A DNA stretch of 64,000 nucleotides from CAYUVF01 sp964448045 (GCA_964448045.1 CAYUVF010000017.1:9204-73203), one strand, 5' to 3'; positions 26,402-35,767 are shown, counted from the stretch's first letter. Notes: a model not told the origin generated them from the sequence alone. Made by a program: numbers and translations.

Positions 26402-28003
26402 ATGGTATTATCGATGAGCCCCACAATCCTAAAATTTTTCAGGATGAGTCCCCACCACTCTTCCGAAGCAACCTCCAGCAGACTGAAAAAAACGACCCAT
26501 CGGGGTATTTTACCCTATCGGTTCATTGGTGCGGTGATGATCGCCGTACTCTTGTTGGGCGTCTTCAGCAAATCTCATCCGGCGCGGGCTCAAGAGAAGC
26601 CCGTGAAGCCGCCGAGTGTGAAGGAAGAGAACGTCCAGATTAAGCGTGGTCGAGACATCGTGCAGATTCCCAGCGTGTGGTATCAGGAGGGCACCGACGA
26701 GCCCGACAGCCTCGGCGTGTTGCGGGTGCCGCGTAAATCGGGAGAGCCCGAGCTGATCACTTATCCCGATAAGCAGTACCGGTTTCCGGTCAATCTGCAG
26801 GTTGCGGTTCTTCTCCGCGATGGTCAGGTCGCCGAACTGCCCATCAGCCAGCAAGTGATTAACGGCGTCGTGCCGGGGCGTATTATCATCCGGCCGCCCG
26901 CCGATGACTTCTATGATATAGCGGAGCCGTTTGGTGTCGATCCCATTAAGCAGGTACCGGGGGACGAGACCATTATCGATGCGCGCGAGTGGTACGAAGC
27001 GGCGCTGTATAATCCCGTGACGAACGAGCGGGCTCCGGAAACAGTCTATCATAACACACGGGAACTCCGCGGACGGCTACGGAGCACTGCGCAAGGGGGC
27101 GAAACCATACATTTCTTTATCCCTGCCAGTAAGCGCCCGCAACCTCAAGTGCTTCCTCCTGCGCCGATTCCGCCGGTGTCCGAGCGTATCGTCATCCCCG
27201 AAGTGCGCAGTTCGTTTACCTTTCGGCAAGTGCGGGTCCCCAACCTCGATTGGATAACCACGACGGCGGTTCTCGGTGGGCCCAACCGGGCTGATTTACC
27301 GGGACGCCCAAACTATTCCGCGAACCGGGTCAAAGGCGATGTGGCCAGCACTTTACGTTTCCATGTGGATGAGAACGAGCTGTACGAAGTGACCTTTTTC
27401 GGGAGTACGAATGCGACATTTGGTTCCAGTGGATCCGGGAGTCATAACGATGTGCCGTATGGATTGAGCGTTGCAGCCCGGTTTGGAGAACGGCAGGCGC
27501 TGGAGCTGCGCGCCGAGGCGGGATATGAAGATGATCCGTTTCAGGCGCAGACGTTTGGCACGGGCGATGAGCGGCTTCGCGTGCTTTTTGGGTACGATCG
27601 GACAACCCCCGCTACGCAGGTTGGCGTCAGCGTGGGGCCCACGTACTTCCGCGATCGGCCCAGCAGCTGGGAAGGGGCTCGTGACGATGCGCGGGAGCTG
27701 GGCTTCACGCTCCGCGCAGGGGCCGAGAAGCGGTTCAAGCCCAAGAGTGACCATCCCATTCTCCTGACGGGATCCGCTAATTGGGACCAGTCCTGGGGCT
27801 ATATCCGCGATGGAGGCAACTCCAATATGGCGATCGAGGGACGCGTCGCCGTAAAGCCCAGCTTCTTTATCAAAACTACCCAAATTGCCGTAGGACCGGT
27901 GGCGTATCTGCAGTACACCGAGAGCTGGTACGATGTGATTGATGGCTTCTCGGAATTCAACGCGCAGTTTGGAGTTGAAATGACCACACGCGTCCGCTTC
28001 TGA
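26402..28003 (+). CDS. Exported outer-membrane-like protein, unrecognised
   Basis: 533 residues. A basic N-terminus (about 1-40) precedes a hydrophobic segment FIGAVMIAVLLLGVF and an AHPARAQ-like cleavage region ending near residue 64 (SHPARAQ), so this is an unusually long signal peptide or a late start (in-frame ATGs at 26414 and 26444). Residues 65-260 are a mixed soluble domain ending in a proline-rich linker (QPQVLPPAPIPPVSER). Residues about 290-533 show alternating strands with aromatic ends and a final TTRVRF, typical of a beta-barrel C-terminus. No family is recognised. It has its own candidate promoter and a clear terminator, so it looks monocistronic. Confidence 0.75.
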   Translation: MVLSMSPTILKFFRMSPHHSSEATSSRLKKTTHRGILPYRFIGAVMIAVLLLGVFSKSHPARAQEKPVKPPSVKEENVQIKRGRDIVQIPSVWYQEGTDEPDSLGVLRVPRKSGEPELITYPDKQYRFPVNLQVAVLLRDGQVAELPISQQVINGVVPGRIIIRPPADDFYDIAEPFGVDPIKQVPGDETIIDAREWYEAALYNPVTNERAPETVYHNTRELRGRLRSTAQGGETIHFFIPASKRPQPQVLPPAPIPPVSERIVIPEVRSSFTFRQVRVPNLDWITTTAVLGGPNRADLPGRPNYSANRVKGDVASTLRFHVDENELYEVTFFGSTNATFGSSGSGSHNDVPYGLSVAARFGERQALELRAEAGYEDDPFQAQTFGTGDERLRVLFGYDRTTPATQVGVSVGPTYFRDRPSSWEGARDDARELGFTLRAGAEKRFKPKSDHPILLTGSANWDQSWGYIRDGGNSNMAIEGRVAVKPSFFIKTTQIAVGPVAYLQYTESWYDVIDGFSEFNAQFGVEMTTRVRF

Positions 28004-28039
28004 TTCGCCGGCCTGAGCCTTGGTTTAAGATACGGACAG

Positions 28040-28072
28040 CCCGTCTCCCGCTGGGGGACGGGTCTTCGTTTT
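28040..28072 (+). terminator. Intrinsic terminator
   Basis: CCCGTCTCCC-gct-GGGGGACGGG forms a 10-bp stem with one G-T pair and a 3-base loop, followed by TCTTCGTTTT, 36 bases past the stop at 28003. The tail is part of a 13-base string GGTCTTCGTTTTG that also occurs at 42196. Confidence 0.8.
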
Positions 28073-28113
28073 GAGTGAGCCAGGCACATCCGGTTCGGCA
28101 AACTCCAACCGAT

Positions 28114-29394
28114 CTATCGGCCGATGCGGTCGAAGCCGGTGTAGGACTGAAGTATCTCGGGGATGCGCACGGTGCCGTCGGCCTGCTGGTACTGTTCGAG
28201 CAGGGCGGCGACGACGCGGGGGAGGGCGAGTCCGCTTCCGTTGAGCGTGTGCGCCGGCTCCGGGCGGGCGTCCCGCTCGGGCCGGTAGCGGAGGTTGAGG
28301 CGGCGCGCCTGGAAGGCCTCAAAGTTGGAGATGGAGGAGACCTCCAGCCATTGCTCCTGACCGGCACTCCACACCTCCAGGTCGTACTTCTTCGCCTGCG
28401 TGAATCCCATGTCCCCCGTGCACATGAGCAGGCGGCGGTAGGGAAGGCCAAGTTGGTGAAGGGCACGCTCGGCGTCGGTGCGGAGGGCTTCGAGCGCGCG
28501 ATAGCTCTCATCGGGTTCGACGATCTGGACGAGCTCCACTTTATCGAATTGATGCAGGCGGTTTAGCCCCCGGACATCTTTGCCGTACGACCCGGCTTCC
28601 CGTCGAAAGCAGGGCGTATACGCGGAGTACTTGATAGGGAGGTCTTCGGCGTCGAGGATCTCGTCCCGATGGAAGTTGGTCACCGGGACTTCAGCCGTAG
28701 GAATCGGATAGAGCTCGTCCCGCGGGATTTCGTACATCAGGTCTTCCTTATCAGGGAGCTGACCGGTCCCACGGGCGCTATCTTCGTTGACGAAGAGCGG
28801 CGCTTGCATCTCGGTGTATCCGGCAGATGCAGCAAGATCGAGGAAGAAGGCCACGAGTGCCCGTTGCAGGCGTGCGCCGGCGCCCAGATAGAAGGGAAAG
28901 CCTGCTCCGGTTACCTTGGCGCCCCGCTCGAAGTCGATCAGACTGTGAGCCTCCGCGAGCTCCCAGTGTGGCTTCGGATCGAAACTGAAGTGGGGTTTTT
29001 CCCCGATCTCCTCCAGTACCTCGTTATCGTCTTCTGAGGTGCCGACCGGGACGCTCGGATGAGGAAGATTCGGGAGGTCGAGCATCAGCCGGTCCTGCTC
29101 GGCTTCGAGCGCATCGACCTCGTCTTTCAACGTTTTGATTTTCTCCTTGAGGGCGCGCGTCTCCTCAATCCGTTCCTGCGCTTCGGCGTCTCTTCCGGCC
29201 TGCTTGAGCTGACCGATCTTTTGAGAAACCGTGTTAGAACGTTCCTGCGCGTCCTGTAACGCGGTGATGGCCAAGCGGCGTTCTTCATCCAGCTCAAGAA
29301 TACGGTCGACCACGCCGGGGTCGTCGAGACCCTTGGCACGGATCGCCTCGCGGACGCGGCGCGGGTGGTCTCGGAGGATGCGAAGATCGAGCAT
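28114..29394 (-). CDS. serS: Seryl-tRNA synthetase
   Basis: 426 residues, class II synthetase. It charges tRNA-Ser with serine. An N-terminal helical hairpin (about 1-105, MLDLRILRDHPRRVREAIRA...) forms the tRNA-binding arm. Motif 2 reads CFRREAGSYGKDVRGLNRLH, and motif 3 is NGSGLALPRVVAALLE near the C-terminus. WLEVSSISNFEAFQARR is the usual block before it. ATG 29394 is correct: it starts directly at the conserved MLDLR, whereas the frame upstream is noise. It is the last gene of a minus-strand run, 111 bases downstream of the RmlD-like gene. Confidence 0.96.
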   Translation of the reverse strand: MLDLRILRDHPRRVREAIRAKGLDDPGVVDRILELDEERRLAITALQDAQERSNTVSQKIGQLKQAGRDAEAQERIEETRALKEKIKTLKDEVDALEAEQDRLMLDLPNLPHPSVPVGTSEDDNEVLEEIGEKPHFSFDPKPHWELAEAHSLIDFERGAKVTGAGFPFYLGAGARLQRALVAFFLDLAASAGYTEMQAPLFVNEDSARGTGQLPDKEDLMYEIPRDELYPIPTAEVPVTNFHRDEILDAEDLPIKYSAYTPCFRREAGSYGKDVRGLNRLHQFDKVELVQIVEPDESYRALEALRTDAERALHQLGLPYRRLLMCTGDMGFTQAKKYDLEVWSAGQEQWLEVSSISNFEAFQARRLNLRYRPERDARPEPAHTLNGSGLALPRVVAALLEQYQQADGTVRIPEILQSYTGFDRIGR

Positions 29395-29505
29395 GGAGGC
29401 AAAAGCAGTTCGTGAGCAAAACGGGCAATCGGGCAGGGCAGTCTGCGTTGTAAAAAGCAAAACGCAGCCCTTATGCTCCACGAACTCTGCGCTAAATTGC
29501 GGCGC

Positions 29506-30432
29506 TCAGGACGAGGCTACAGGCAGATCGAGCTGGGAGCCGAGGTGGCGGAGGGCCTTGCGCAACGGGCGTGGCTTGTAGCCCAGTTCGGTTTCCGCCT
29601 TTAGGATGATGAAGCCGGTACGAGGCGGGCGATTCGCGGCCGTGTCGAAGTAGTCGCTCTCCACGGGATGGATGAGCGACGGATCGAAGCCAAAGACATC
29701 AGCTACCGTGCAGGCCAGTTCGTGGATGGACACGAAGTCGCGCCCGGAGAGGTGGTACAGGCCCGTCTTTTCGTAATGGATCATCCGCTCGATGCCCTCC
29801 GCCAGGTCGTCGACATAGGTGGGCATCCGGTACTGGTCGGTGACGACGTAGACGGGCTCGCCCTGCGCCAGCTGGTCGATCAGCCATAGCACGATGTTGC
29901 GGCGCCCCATGTCGTGCGCCGTCCCAAAGAGCAGCATCGTCCGGGCGATAGCCCACTTGGTCAGCCCGGCGTCGCGAGTGGCGTTTTCTCCGGCGAGTTT
30001 GGATCGGCCGTAGTAGTTGACCGGGTTGGGCCGGTCACCTTCGCGATAGGGGCCGTCGGTGCCGTCGAACACGAAATCGGTGGAGACTTGCACGAGCCGC
30101 GCGCCCTGATCGCGGCAGCAGCTGGCGAGGTGGCGCACGGCGCGGGCATTCACGGCCCAGCAGCGGCTCCGGTTCTCCTCGCACTGGTCGACCTGTGTCA
30201 TTGCCGCACAGTTAACGACGACGTTAGGCGCGAAGTCCTGAAAAATGTCCTCGACGGTGCCCCGATCGGTGATGTCCATCGGAACGTAGCCGCAGGAGCC
30301 CTCGCGAAAGCGCGGGGTGTCGTCGCGGCCGGTCGCCAGGATGTCGTACTCGGGGAAGCGGCTCATCCGCGCGACGAGCGCCTGCCCGAGCAGACCATTG
30401 GCTCCGGTAATAAGGATACGATTGTACAGCAT
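29506..30432 (-). CDS. RmlD-like NAD(P)-dependent sugar-nucleotide reductase
   Basis: 308 residues of the extended short-chain dehydrogenase superfamily, RmlD/dTDP-4-dehydrorhamnose-reductase branch. The cofactor-binding GxxGxxG is in ILITGANGLLGQALV. VNCAAMTQVDQCEENR and the catalytic NYYGRSKLAGEN (Tyr-x3-Lys) are clear, and VYVVTDQYRMPTYVDDLAEG matches RmlD's D-Q-x-G-x-P-T region, with the usual glycine replaced. No other rml genes are nearby, so the rhamnose assignment is tentative; it could act on another nucleotide sugar. ATG 30432. A 180-base gap separates it from the upstream thioesterase gene. Confidence 0.82.
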   Translation of the reverse strand: MLYNRILITGANGLLGQALVARMSRFPEYDILATGRDDTPRFREGSCGYVPMDITDRGTVEDIFQDFAPNVVVNCAAMTQVDQCEENRSRCWAVNARAVRHLASCCRDQGARLVQVSTDFVFDGTDGPYREGDRPNPVNYYGRSKLAGENATRDAGLTKWAIARTMLLFGTAHDMGRRNIVLWLIDQLAQGEPVYVVTDQYRMPTYVDDLAEGIERMIHYEKTGLYHLSGRDFVSIHELACTVADVFGFDPSLIHPVESDYFDTAANRPPRTGFIILKAETELGYKPRPLRKALRHLGSQLDLPVASS

Positions 30433-30612
30433 GGAAATAGTAGCAGTGAAGCGCCTCGATAGGGAGGATGGGTGCGCAGCAACGCAACGAACCGGCCCGG
30501 TGGCAGATCCCCACAACCATAAAGTAGCTGTTGGAGCGGACGAATGCAGCTATCGGGGGCCGCTGGAATGGAAAAGCTTGTTGGAGATTGGCTAAATACG
30601 GCTGCTGCGGCT

Positions 30613-31161
30613 TCACTCCGTTGGGGCGGTGCTCTTCTGCAGCGCCTCAATCATATCGTCCTTCAAGCTTGCGGCATCCTCCAGGTTGATTCGCCCAGAG
30701 AGCACGAGGCGTACTTCGCGCCGTTTGGCAGCGGCCTCGTAGCGGGCCCGCTCTGCATCCGTAGACGGCTCGATCGGCGGGACCGGCGTGGGGGTACCGT
30801 CTTCATCGATCGCCACGAACGTGTAAAACGCCTGATTGCATTTGCGCCGCGTTTCGGCTCGCGGGTCCTCGGCCCAGACGTTGAGCTCGACTTCCATCGA
30901 CGTGGTGAAGGCCCGATTGACCTGGCTCTCAACGACGACGACTTCCGATTCCTTGATGGGGCCCTGAAACTCGACGCTGTCCACCGACGCGGTTACGCAG
31001 ACGCGGTTGGCGTGGCGCTGGGCCGAGATCGCCGCACACTTATCCATCAGATGCAGCAGGCGGCCGCCCATCATGTTGCCGAGGCTGTTCGTATCATTCG
31101 GCAAGACGATCTCGGTAGTGACGCATCGCGAACGATCGACGGATTTGGCAGGTTGGGCCAT
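30613..31161 (-). CDS. Hotdog-fold acyl-CoA thioesterase (BACH/YciA type)
   Basis: 182 residues. It hydrolyses acyl-CoA thioesters. PNDTNSLGNMMGGRLLHLMD matches the family N-x-x-G-x-x-x-G-G-x-x-(L/M)-x-x-(M/L)-D catalytic helix. VTASVDSVEFQGPIKESEVV and the strand VNRAFTTSMEVELNVWAEDP complete the hotdog domain. A C-terminal helical extension (about 130-182) is acidic and basic mixed. The ATG at 31161 is 35 bases after the stop of the AsnB-labelled protein, suggesting one transcript. Confidence 0.88.
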   Translation of the reverse strand: MAQPAKSVDRSRCVTTEIVLPNDTNSLGNMMGGRLLHLMDKCAAISAQRHANRVCVTASVDSVEFQGPIKESEVVVVESQVNRAFTTSMEVELNVWAEDPRAETRRKCNQAFYTFVAIDEDGTPTPVPPIEPSTDAERARYEAAAKRREVRLVLSGRINLEDAASLKDDMIEALQKSTAPTE

Positions 31162-31196
31162 AAGAGGCAGGGGAAAGGCGGATGAGAACGGGCAGG

Positions 31197-32474
31197 TCAG
31201 GTTTTTTGCTTTTGTTTGCGCGCCGCCGGGAAGAGAATATTATTAAGGATCAGCCGGTACCCCGGAGAGCTTTTGTGCAGCGACAAATCCGTCGGCGGAT
31301 CACCCACAAAGTGCTGGTAGTCTTCGGGATCGTGCCCCGCGTAAAACGTGAAGGTCCCCTGCCCGAGCGTGCCGTGAATGTAGCGGGCCTGATCGCGGTT
31401 GGGCGCCTCAGCGAGAATCACGATATCATCTTTAATGAACTGTTTTTGGAAGCTGGTCGTCTGCCCCACGAAGCCCTTAATCGTCGCGACGTGATTCTGC
31501 GTCAACATGGTAGGCACGGGATCCCATTTGGCGCTGAACTCAAACAGCGTAAAGTAGTCGAGCGAGGGATCGCGCATCTGAGGCGGCGGCGGACCCGTGT
31601 CGATGTTGGAGTGCTTGTACTCGTGCGGGTTGAAATTTGGGGTAAAGCCGGTAAAGGCGATTGATTCGCTGTAATCCAGCTTCGAGGTGGCGTTGGGATC
31701 GACGGCGTCCCCGTCATATTCGCGCGGAACGATATCGGTGGTATGAGCGGCGAGGGAAATATCGAACGTATCGGTTCCCGAGCACATCGCAAAAAGGAAG
31801 CCGCCCTGGGATACATAGTTGCGGATGCGCTCGGTGACGGCCAGCTTCAGTTCGCTGACCTTGCGGTAGCCGTGCTTGCGCGCCAGTTCCTCGGCCTTGC
31901 GCTGCTGTTCCATGTACCACGACGTGTTCTGATAGCGCAGAAACTTGCCGAACTGCCCGGTAAAATCCTCGTGGTGCAGGTGCAGCCAGTCGTATTTGCT
32001 GAGGTCGCCATTCAATACGGCGTCATCGTAAATGATGTCGTGGGGCACCTCCGCATATTCAAGGGCCAGGCGCACCGCATCGTCCCAGGGTTGGGCATGG
32101 GTGGGCGCATAAACGGCTATTTTGGGCGGTTTTTCCAGCCGCACGACCGACATGTTGCTGCCGTCACTTTCGACCTGTGAGATGATTTGCGCGGTACGGC
32201 TTCCGCTCAGCGTCTGATACGATACGCCGCGAACGCGCAACTCTTCTCCGAGGGCGGGCCGGGCGGGCATCAAGAACGAACCGCCTTCGTAGTTGAGCAG
32301 CCAGTCTACCGTGTGGCCCTGCTGGAGGGCCCAGTAGGTGGCGCCGTATGCCTTCAGGTGGTTGGACTGGCTCGCATTCATCGGCACGAGCAGGTCTTGC
32401 GCCTGCGCGGGCGCCATGGCGAGGGCGAGGCCGGTGATGAGCGCAGCGAGCCAAATGCGGATACGTGCAGACAT
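31197..32474 (-). CDS. Exported protein commonly labelled asparagine synthetase B
   Basis: 425 residues from ATG 32474, which begins a signal peptide (RIWLAALITGLALAMAPAQ, then AQ). The mature start LLVPMNASQSNHLKAYGATY and WLLNYEGGSFLMPARP identify a Bacteroidota family often annotated asnB. It has neither the N-terminal Cys of a class II amidotransferase nor an ATP-pyrophosphatase loop, so that name is doubtful. Blocks such as KIAVYAPTHAQPWDDAV, LHLHHEDFTGQFGKF and QGGFLFAMCSGTDTFDISL look like a class I amidotransferase-like (Rossmann) fold with a nucleophile-position Cys. True activity is unknown. It lies 38 bases after a TPR protein gene. Confidence 0.75.
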   Translation of the reverse strand: MSARIRIWLAALITGLALAMAPAQAQDLLVPMNASQSNHLKAYGATYWALQQGHTVDWLLNYEGGSFLMPARPALGEELRVRGVSYQTLSGSRTAQIISQVESDGSNMSVVRLEKPPKIAVYAPTHAQPWDDAVRLALEYAEVPHDIIYDDAVLNGDLSKYDWLHLHHEDFTGQFGKFLRYQNTSWYMEQQRKAEELARKHGYRKVSELKLAVTERIRNYVSQGGFLFAMCSGTDTFDISLAAHTTDIVPREYDGDAVDPNATSKLDYSESIAFTGFTPNFNPHEYKHSNIDTGPPPPQMRDPSLDYFTLFEFSAKWDPVPTMLTQNHVATIKGFVGQTTSFQKQFIKDDIVILAEAPNRDQARYIHGTLGQGTFTFYAGHDPEDYQHFVGDPPTDLSLHKSSPGYRLILNNILFPAARKQKQKT

Positions 32475-32512
32475 AGGAAACCGATCGGGTTGGGATGATG
32501 CAAAGGGTGGGG

Positions 32513-34444
32513 TCACGCGTTGCCCGATTGCTGCTCAAGCGACCGGATGCGCGACCGGGCCTGCGAGGCCAGCAGCGATTGCGGATACTCTTGCAACAGG
32601 CGCCGGTAAAGTTCGAGCGCCGCCTCGGGGTTGTCGAGCGCCTCCGCCTGGATTTCGGCCGACTCAAACAGGCTGCGGTCGGCGAATGGGCTTTGCGGAT
32701 GCATCAGCGTGACTTCCGCGAAGGCGTGATGGGCCGCTTCGTACCGGCGCTGCGCGCGCAGGGTTCGCGCACGCTGGAACCGGGCTTCATCGGCCAGGGC
32801 GTGCCGGCCATGTGCGGAGAGCAGCGAATCGAGCGTAGCGAGCGCGGCTGCATGCCGGCGCTGACGCTGCTGCAGCTTGGCCTGCCCATACAGCTTGAGC
32901 GGCGTGTTGAGCGAATCGGGGCCGGTGTTCTGGAGCATCAGTACGTTCAGCTCGATGGCGTCATTCGCAACATCGGTCGACGTGTTCGCTTTCACGGCCG
33001 CCGCTTGCGTCTTGGCAGCTTCCAACTCGCCCCGGTAAAAATGAATCAGGGCGAGCTCGTAGCGGGCCTGCTCCGCCAGATCACCAGTGCGGAGCGAACC
33101 GACCAGCCGGGAGAAGGTCAGCCGGGCTTCTTCGAGATTGCCCCGCATCAGGGCGATGCGCCCGAGGTCATAGCGCGCTTCGTCGGCGGCGGGCGAGTCG
33201 GGGTATTGGCCGACGACTTGCCGCAGCGTCGACTCCGCCTCGCCGAGCTGCCGAAACACATCTTGCTGAAGCCGGCCCAGTTGCCGCAGCACATACGCGG
33301 CGGCATCGGCACTCGGATAGCGTTGCAGGTAAGTCCGGTACGCATCGGCGGCCGCTTCATAATGCGGCGCACTGATGCGATTGCCATCCGAGTCGAACAC
33401 CTGTTCGTCGAGATGATCTGCCCAGCGGCGGTGGATGTCCCCGAGGCCACGCTGTGCTTCGCGGGCGGTGGAGGCATCGGGATAGCGGTCCAGAATTTCT
33501 TGATACGCCGTTTCGGCGGCGGCAAACGCGTTGGCGTCGGCGGCCTGACGGGCGAACGCAATCAGGCGCTGTCCCTGTTTTTGCCCCAGGCGGTCGAGCG
33601 CGCGAACTACATCGAGCGCCTCGCTGTAGCGCTCGGCTTCGAGGTAAAGCCAGGCGAGGAGCTCCCGGTACGCCGTGTTGAGCGGCTTATCGCGCACCCC
33701 GGCCTCGGCGCCTTTGATGCTGGCAGTCAACGCATCATCTTGCTGGATGAACGTATCGATCCGGTTGCGCACGAAGCCGAGCTGCTGCTCGTTCTGTGCG
33801 AGCAGATCCAGATACTCCTGGATGGCGTTTTGGTGTTGCCCGTTCAGGTTGTACAGATAGGCGATCTGTGTCTGGAATGCGTTCGGCGTGCCGAGCCGTT
33901 CGCGCCCCTGTTCGAGGACCTCAATGGCCCGGTCGAACCGCCGCAAGTCGACGAGGGCGCGGTAGACAACGTTGTAGGTCGTTTGCTGATCGGGCGCCAG
34001 TGCAATCGCGTCGTCCCACGTCTCGAAAGCCTGTTGCTCGTTGCCCTTCAGGTAGAGCAGGCGCGCCTTTTCGGAGAGGGTGGACGGCGCTTTCTGGTTG
34101 TCCATTCGCTCCTCGACGAGCGCGATCGCATCGTCGTAGCGTTTAACGTTTTCGTAGGCCTCCTTGAGCTTATTGTAAAATACATATGTGGAGGGCGAGT
34201 TGGCGTACAGGTCCTCCAGCATCGTGATGGCACGCTCGGTGCGCCCGGCGCGGAGGTAGCTATCGGCCAGCCGAAAGCGGCGGAGCTCGGTGCTGTCGGG
34301 CTGCTGGGCCTGTGCGGGGAAGGCGGGGAGCAGAACCAATACGAGACCAGCGAGGGCGGCGCCCACACGGAGCCGAGAGGTGAAAAAGGGGTTTGTTATC
34401 ACGTCAGCGGGGGCGTCGATTGGTTTCGGCCACGAAAAGGGCAT
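32513..34444 (-). CDS. Large exported TPR protein
   Basis: 643 residues. A signal peptide lies within residues 1-47 (ALAGLVLVLLPAFPAQAQ). The rest is almost entirely TPR/helical repeats, for example LADSYLRAGRTERAITMLED, ALVDLRRFDRAIEVLEQGRE, and a YbgF/BamD-like tail (YPQSLLASQARSRIRSLEQQ). Such proteins act as periplasmic scaffolds. It probably starts a minus-strand transcript continuing into the AsnB-labelled protein and the thioesterase. ATG 34444. Its promoter region is shared divergently with dxr (120 bases). Confidence 0.85.
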   Translation of the reverse strand: MPFSWPKPIDAPADVITNPFFTSRLRVGAALAGLVLVLLPAFPAQAQQPDSTELRRFRLADSYLRAGRTERAITMLEDLYANSPSTYVFYNKLKEAYENVKRYDDAIALVEERMDNQKAPSTLSEKARLLYLKGNEQQAFETWDDAIALAPDQQTTYNVVYRALVDLRRFDRAIEVLEQGRERLGTPNAFQTQIAYLYNLNGQHQNAIQEYLDLLAQNEQQLGFVRNRIDTFIQQDDALTASIKGAEAGVRDKPLNTAYRELLAWLYLEAERYSEALDVVRALDRLGQKQGQRLIAFARQAADANAFAAAETAYQEILDRYPDASTAREAQRGLGDIHRRWADHLDEQVFDSDGNRISAPHYEAAADAYRTYLQRYPSADAAAYVLRQLGRLQQDVFRQLGEAESTLRQVVGQYPDSPAADEARYDLGRIALMRGNLEEARLTFSRLVGSLRTGDLAEQARYELALIHFYRGELEAAKTQAAAVKANTSTDVANDAIELNVLMLQNTGPDSLNTPLKLYGQAKLQQRQRRHAAALATLDSLLSAHGRHALADEARFQRARTLRAQRRYEAAHHAFAEVTLMHPQSPFADRSLFESAEIQAEALDNPEAALELYRRLLQEYPQSLLASQARSRIRSLEQQSGNA

Positions 34445-34564
34445 ACATTACGAATGATAGTTGCGGCTGGCACGAAGCAATTCCCGCAGCATCTCGTAGA
34501 CGCACGTACGAGCCGAGTCTGATTTCCGTTTCCTGGGCGCCCGGCCAATCCGGGCTCAATCACC

Positions 34565-35767
34565 ATGACCTACCCGTCTCTTTCTTCTCCTTCGACCAAC
34601 GGCCGTCCCCGTCCTGTAGCCGTGCTGGGCTCCACCGGATCCATCGGGACGCAGACGCTGGAGGTGCTTCGCCTTTTTCCGGATCGCTTCCACGTTCGCA
34701 CGCTGACGGCCGGGAAGAACGTCGATCTGCTGGTGCAGCAGGCCCGCGAGTTCGAGCCCGACTGCGTCGCGATCGGAGACGTAGAGCGGTGGAATGAGCT
34801 ACAGGATGCGCTGACTGGCACTGGCATCCGCGTGCTGGCAGGCGATGAAGGGCTCTGCGCCGCCGCCGCGGATCCGTCCGTCGAAGTCGTCGTGGCCGCG
34901 GTCGTTGGGTTTGCCGGGCTCGATCCGGTGCTGGCAGCGCTCCGGGGGGGCAAGACGGTGGCGCTGGCCAACAAAGAAACGATGGTCGTCGCCGGCGCGA
35001 CGGTGAACCGCCTGCTGGACGAGCACGGCGGCACGCTGATTCCAGTCGATAGCGAGCACTCGGCCATCTTTCAGTGCCTCGTTGGCGAGAAAGAGCGCGC
35101 CGTCGAGGAACTGATTTTAACGGCCTCGGGTGGACCCTTCCGCACGCGCGATGCAGCGTCGTTCGAGTCCATCACTCCGGAGGAAGCGCTCGATCACCCG
35201 AACTGGTCGATGGGGGCTAAAATCACCATCGACTCGGCCACGCTGATGAACAAGGGGCTCGAAGTGATCGAAGCGCGATGGCTGTTCGATATCAATTCGA
35301 GCGCGATTCGGGTGCTGGTGCATCCGCAGTCCATCGTCCACTCGATGGTGGCGTTTGTAGACGGATCCGTCAAGGCGGAACTGGGCGTGCCCGACATGAA
35401 GGTGCCCATCCAGTATGCACTCAGCTATCCCGATCGCTGGCCCGCACCGCACGAACGGATCGACTGGACCGAGCTCCAGCGGCTTGATTTTGAGCTGCCC
35501 GATACCGACAAGTTTCCATGCCTCCGGTTGGCGTTCGAGGCGCTGGAGATCGGGGGCACTGCGCCGGCGGTGCTCAACGCGGCCAACGAACAAGCCGTGG
35601 CGCTCTTTCTGGATGAGCGCATCGGTTTTACCGACATTCCGCGGGCCATCGCGGGCGCTATATCCGAGTTGGCGGATGGAACGACCGACAGCCTGGAGGC
35701 CGTACGCGCCGCCGACGCCGCCGCTCGAAAACACGTGCAGGAACTCAGCCGATCCGTGGCAAATTGA
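34565..35767 (+). CDS. dxr: 1-deoxy-D-xylulose 5-phosphate reductoisomerase
   Basis: 400 residues. It converts DXP to MEP with NADPH, the committed step of the non-mevalonate isoprenoid pathway, in the cytoplasm. VAVLGSTGSIGTQTLEVLR is the NADPH-binding start. LIPVDSEHSAIFQCLVGE carries metal/substrate residues, and TLMNKGLEVIEARWLFD and VHPQSIVHSMVAFVDGSV are strict family blocks. It heads an envelope-related plus-strand cluster with rseP (73 bases downstream), uppS and bamA. ATG 34565 gives an N-terminal extension of about 15 residues, common in the family. Confidence 0.96.
   Translation: MTYPSLSSPSTNGRPRPVAVLGSTGSIGTQTLEVLRLFPDRFHVRTLTAGKNVDLLVQQAREFEPDCVAIGDVERWNELQDALTGTGIRVLAGDEGLCAAAADPSVEVVVAAVVGFAGLDPVLAALRGGKTVALANKETMVVAGATVNRLLDEHGGTLIPVDSEHSAIFQCLVGEKERAVEELILTASGGPFRTRDAASFESITPEEALDHPNWSMGAKITIDSATLMNKGLEVIEARWLFDINSSAIRVLVHPQSIVHSMVAFVDGSVKAELGVPDMKVPIQYALSYPDRWPAPHERIDWTELQRLDFELPDTDKFPCLRLAFEALEIGGTAPAVLNAANEQAVALFLDERIGFTDIPRAIAGAISELADGTTDSLEAVRAADAAARKHVQELSRSVAN

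Noticed and set aside
32495..34522. 675-codon plus-strand frame antisense to the large TPR protein
   Set aside because: The minus frame has a signal peptide and regular TPR spacing; the plus frame is a leucine/arginine-rich shadow.
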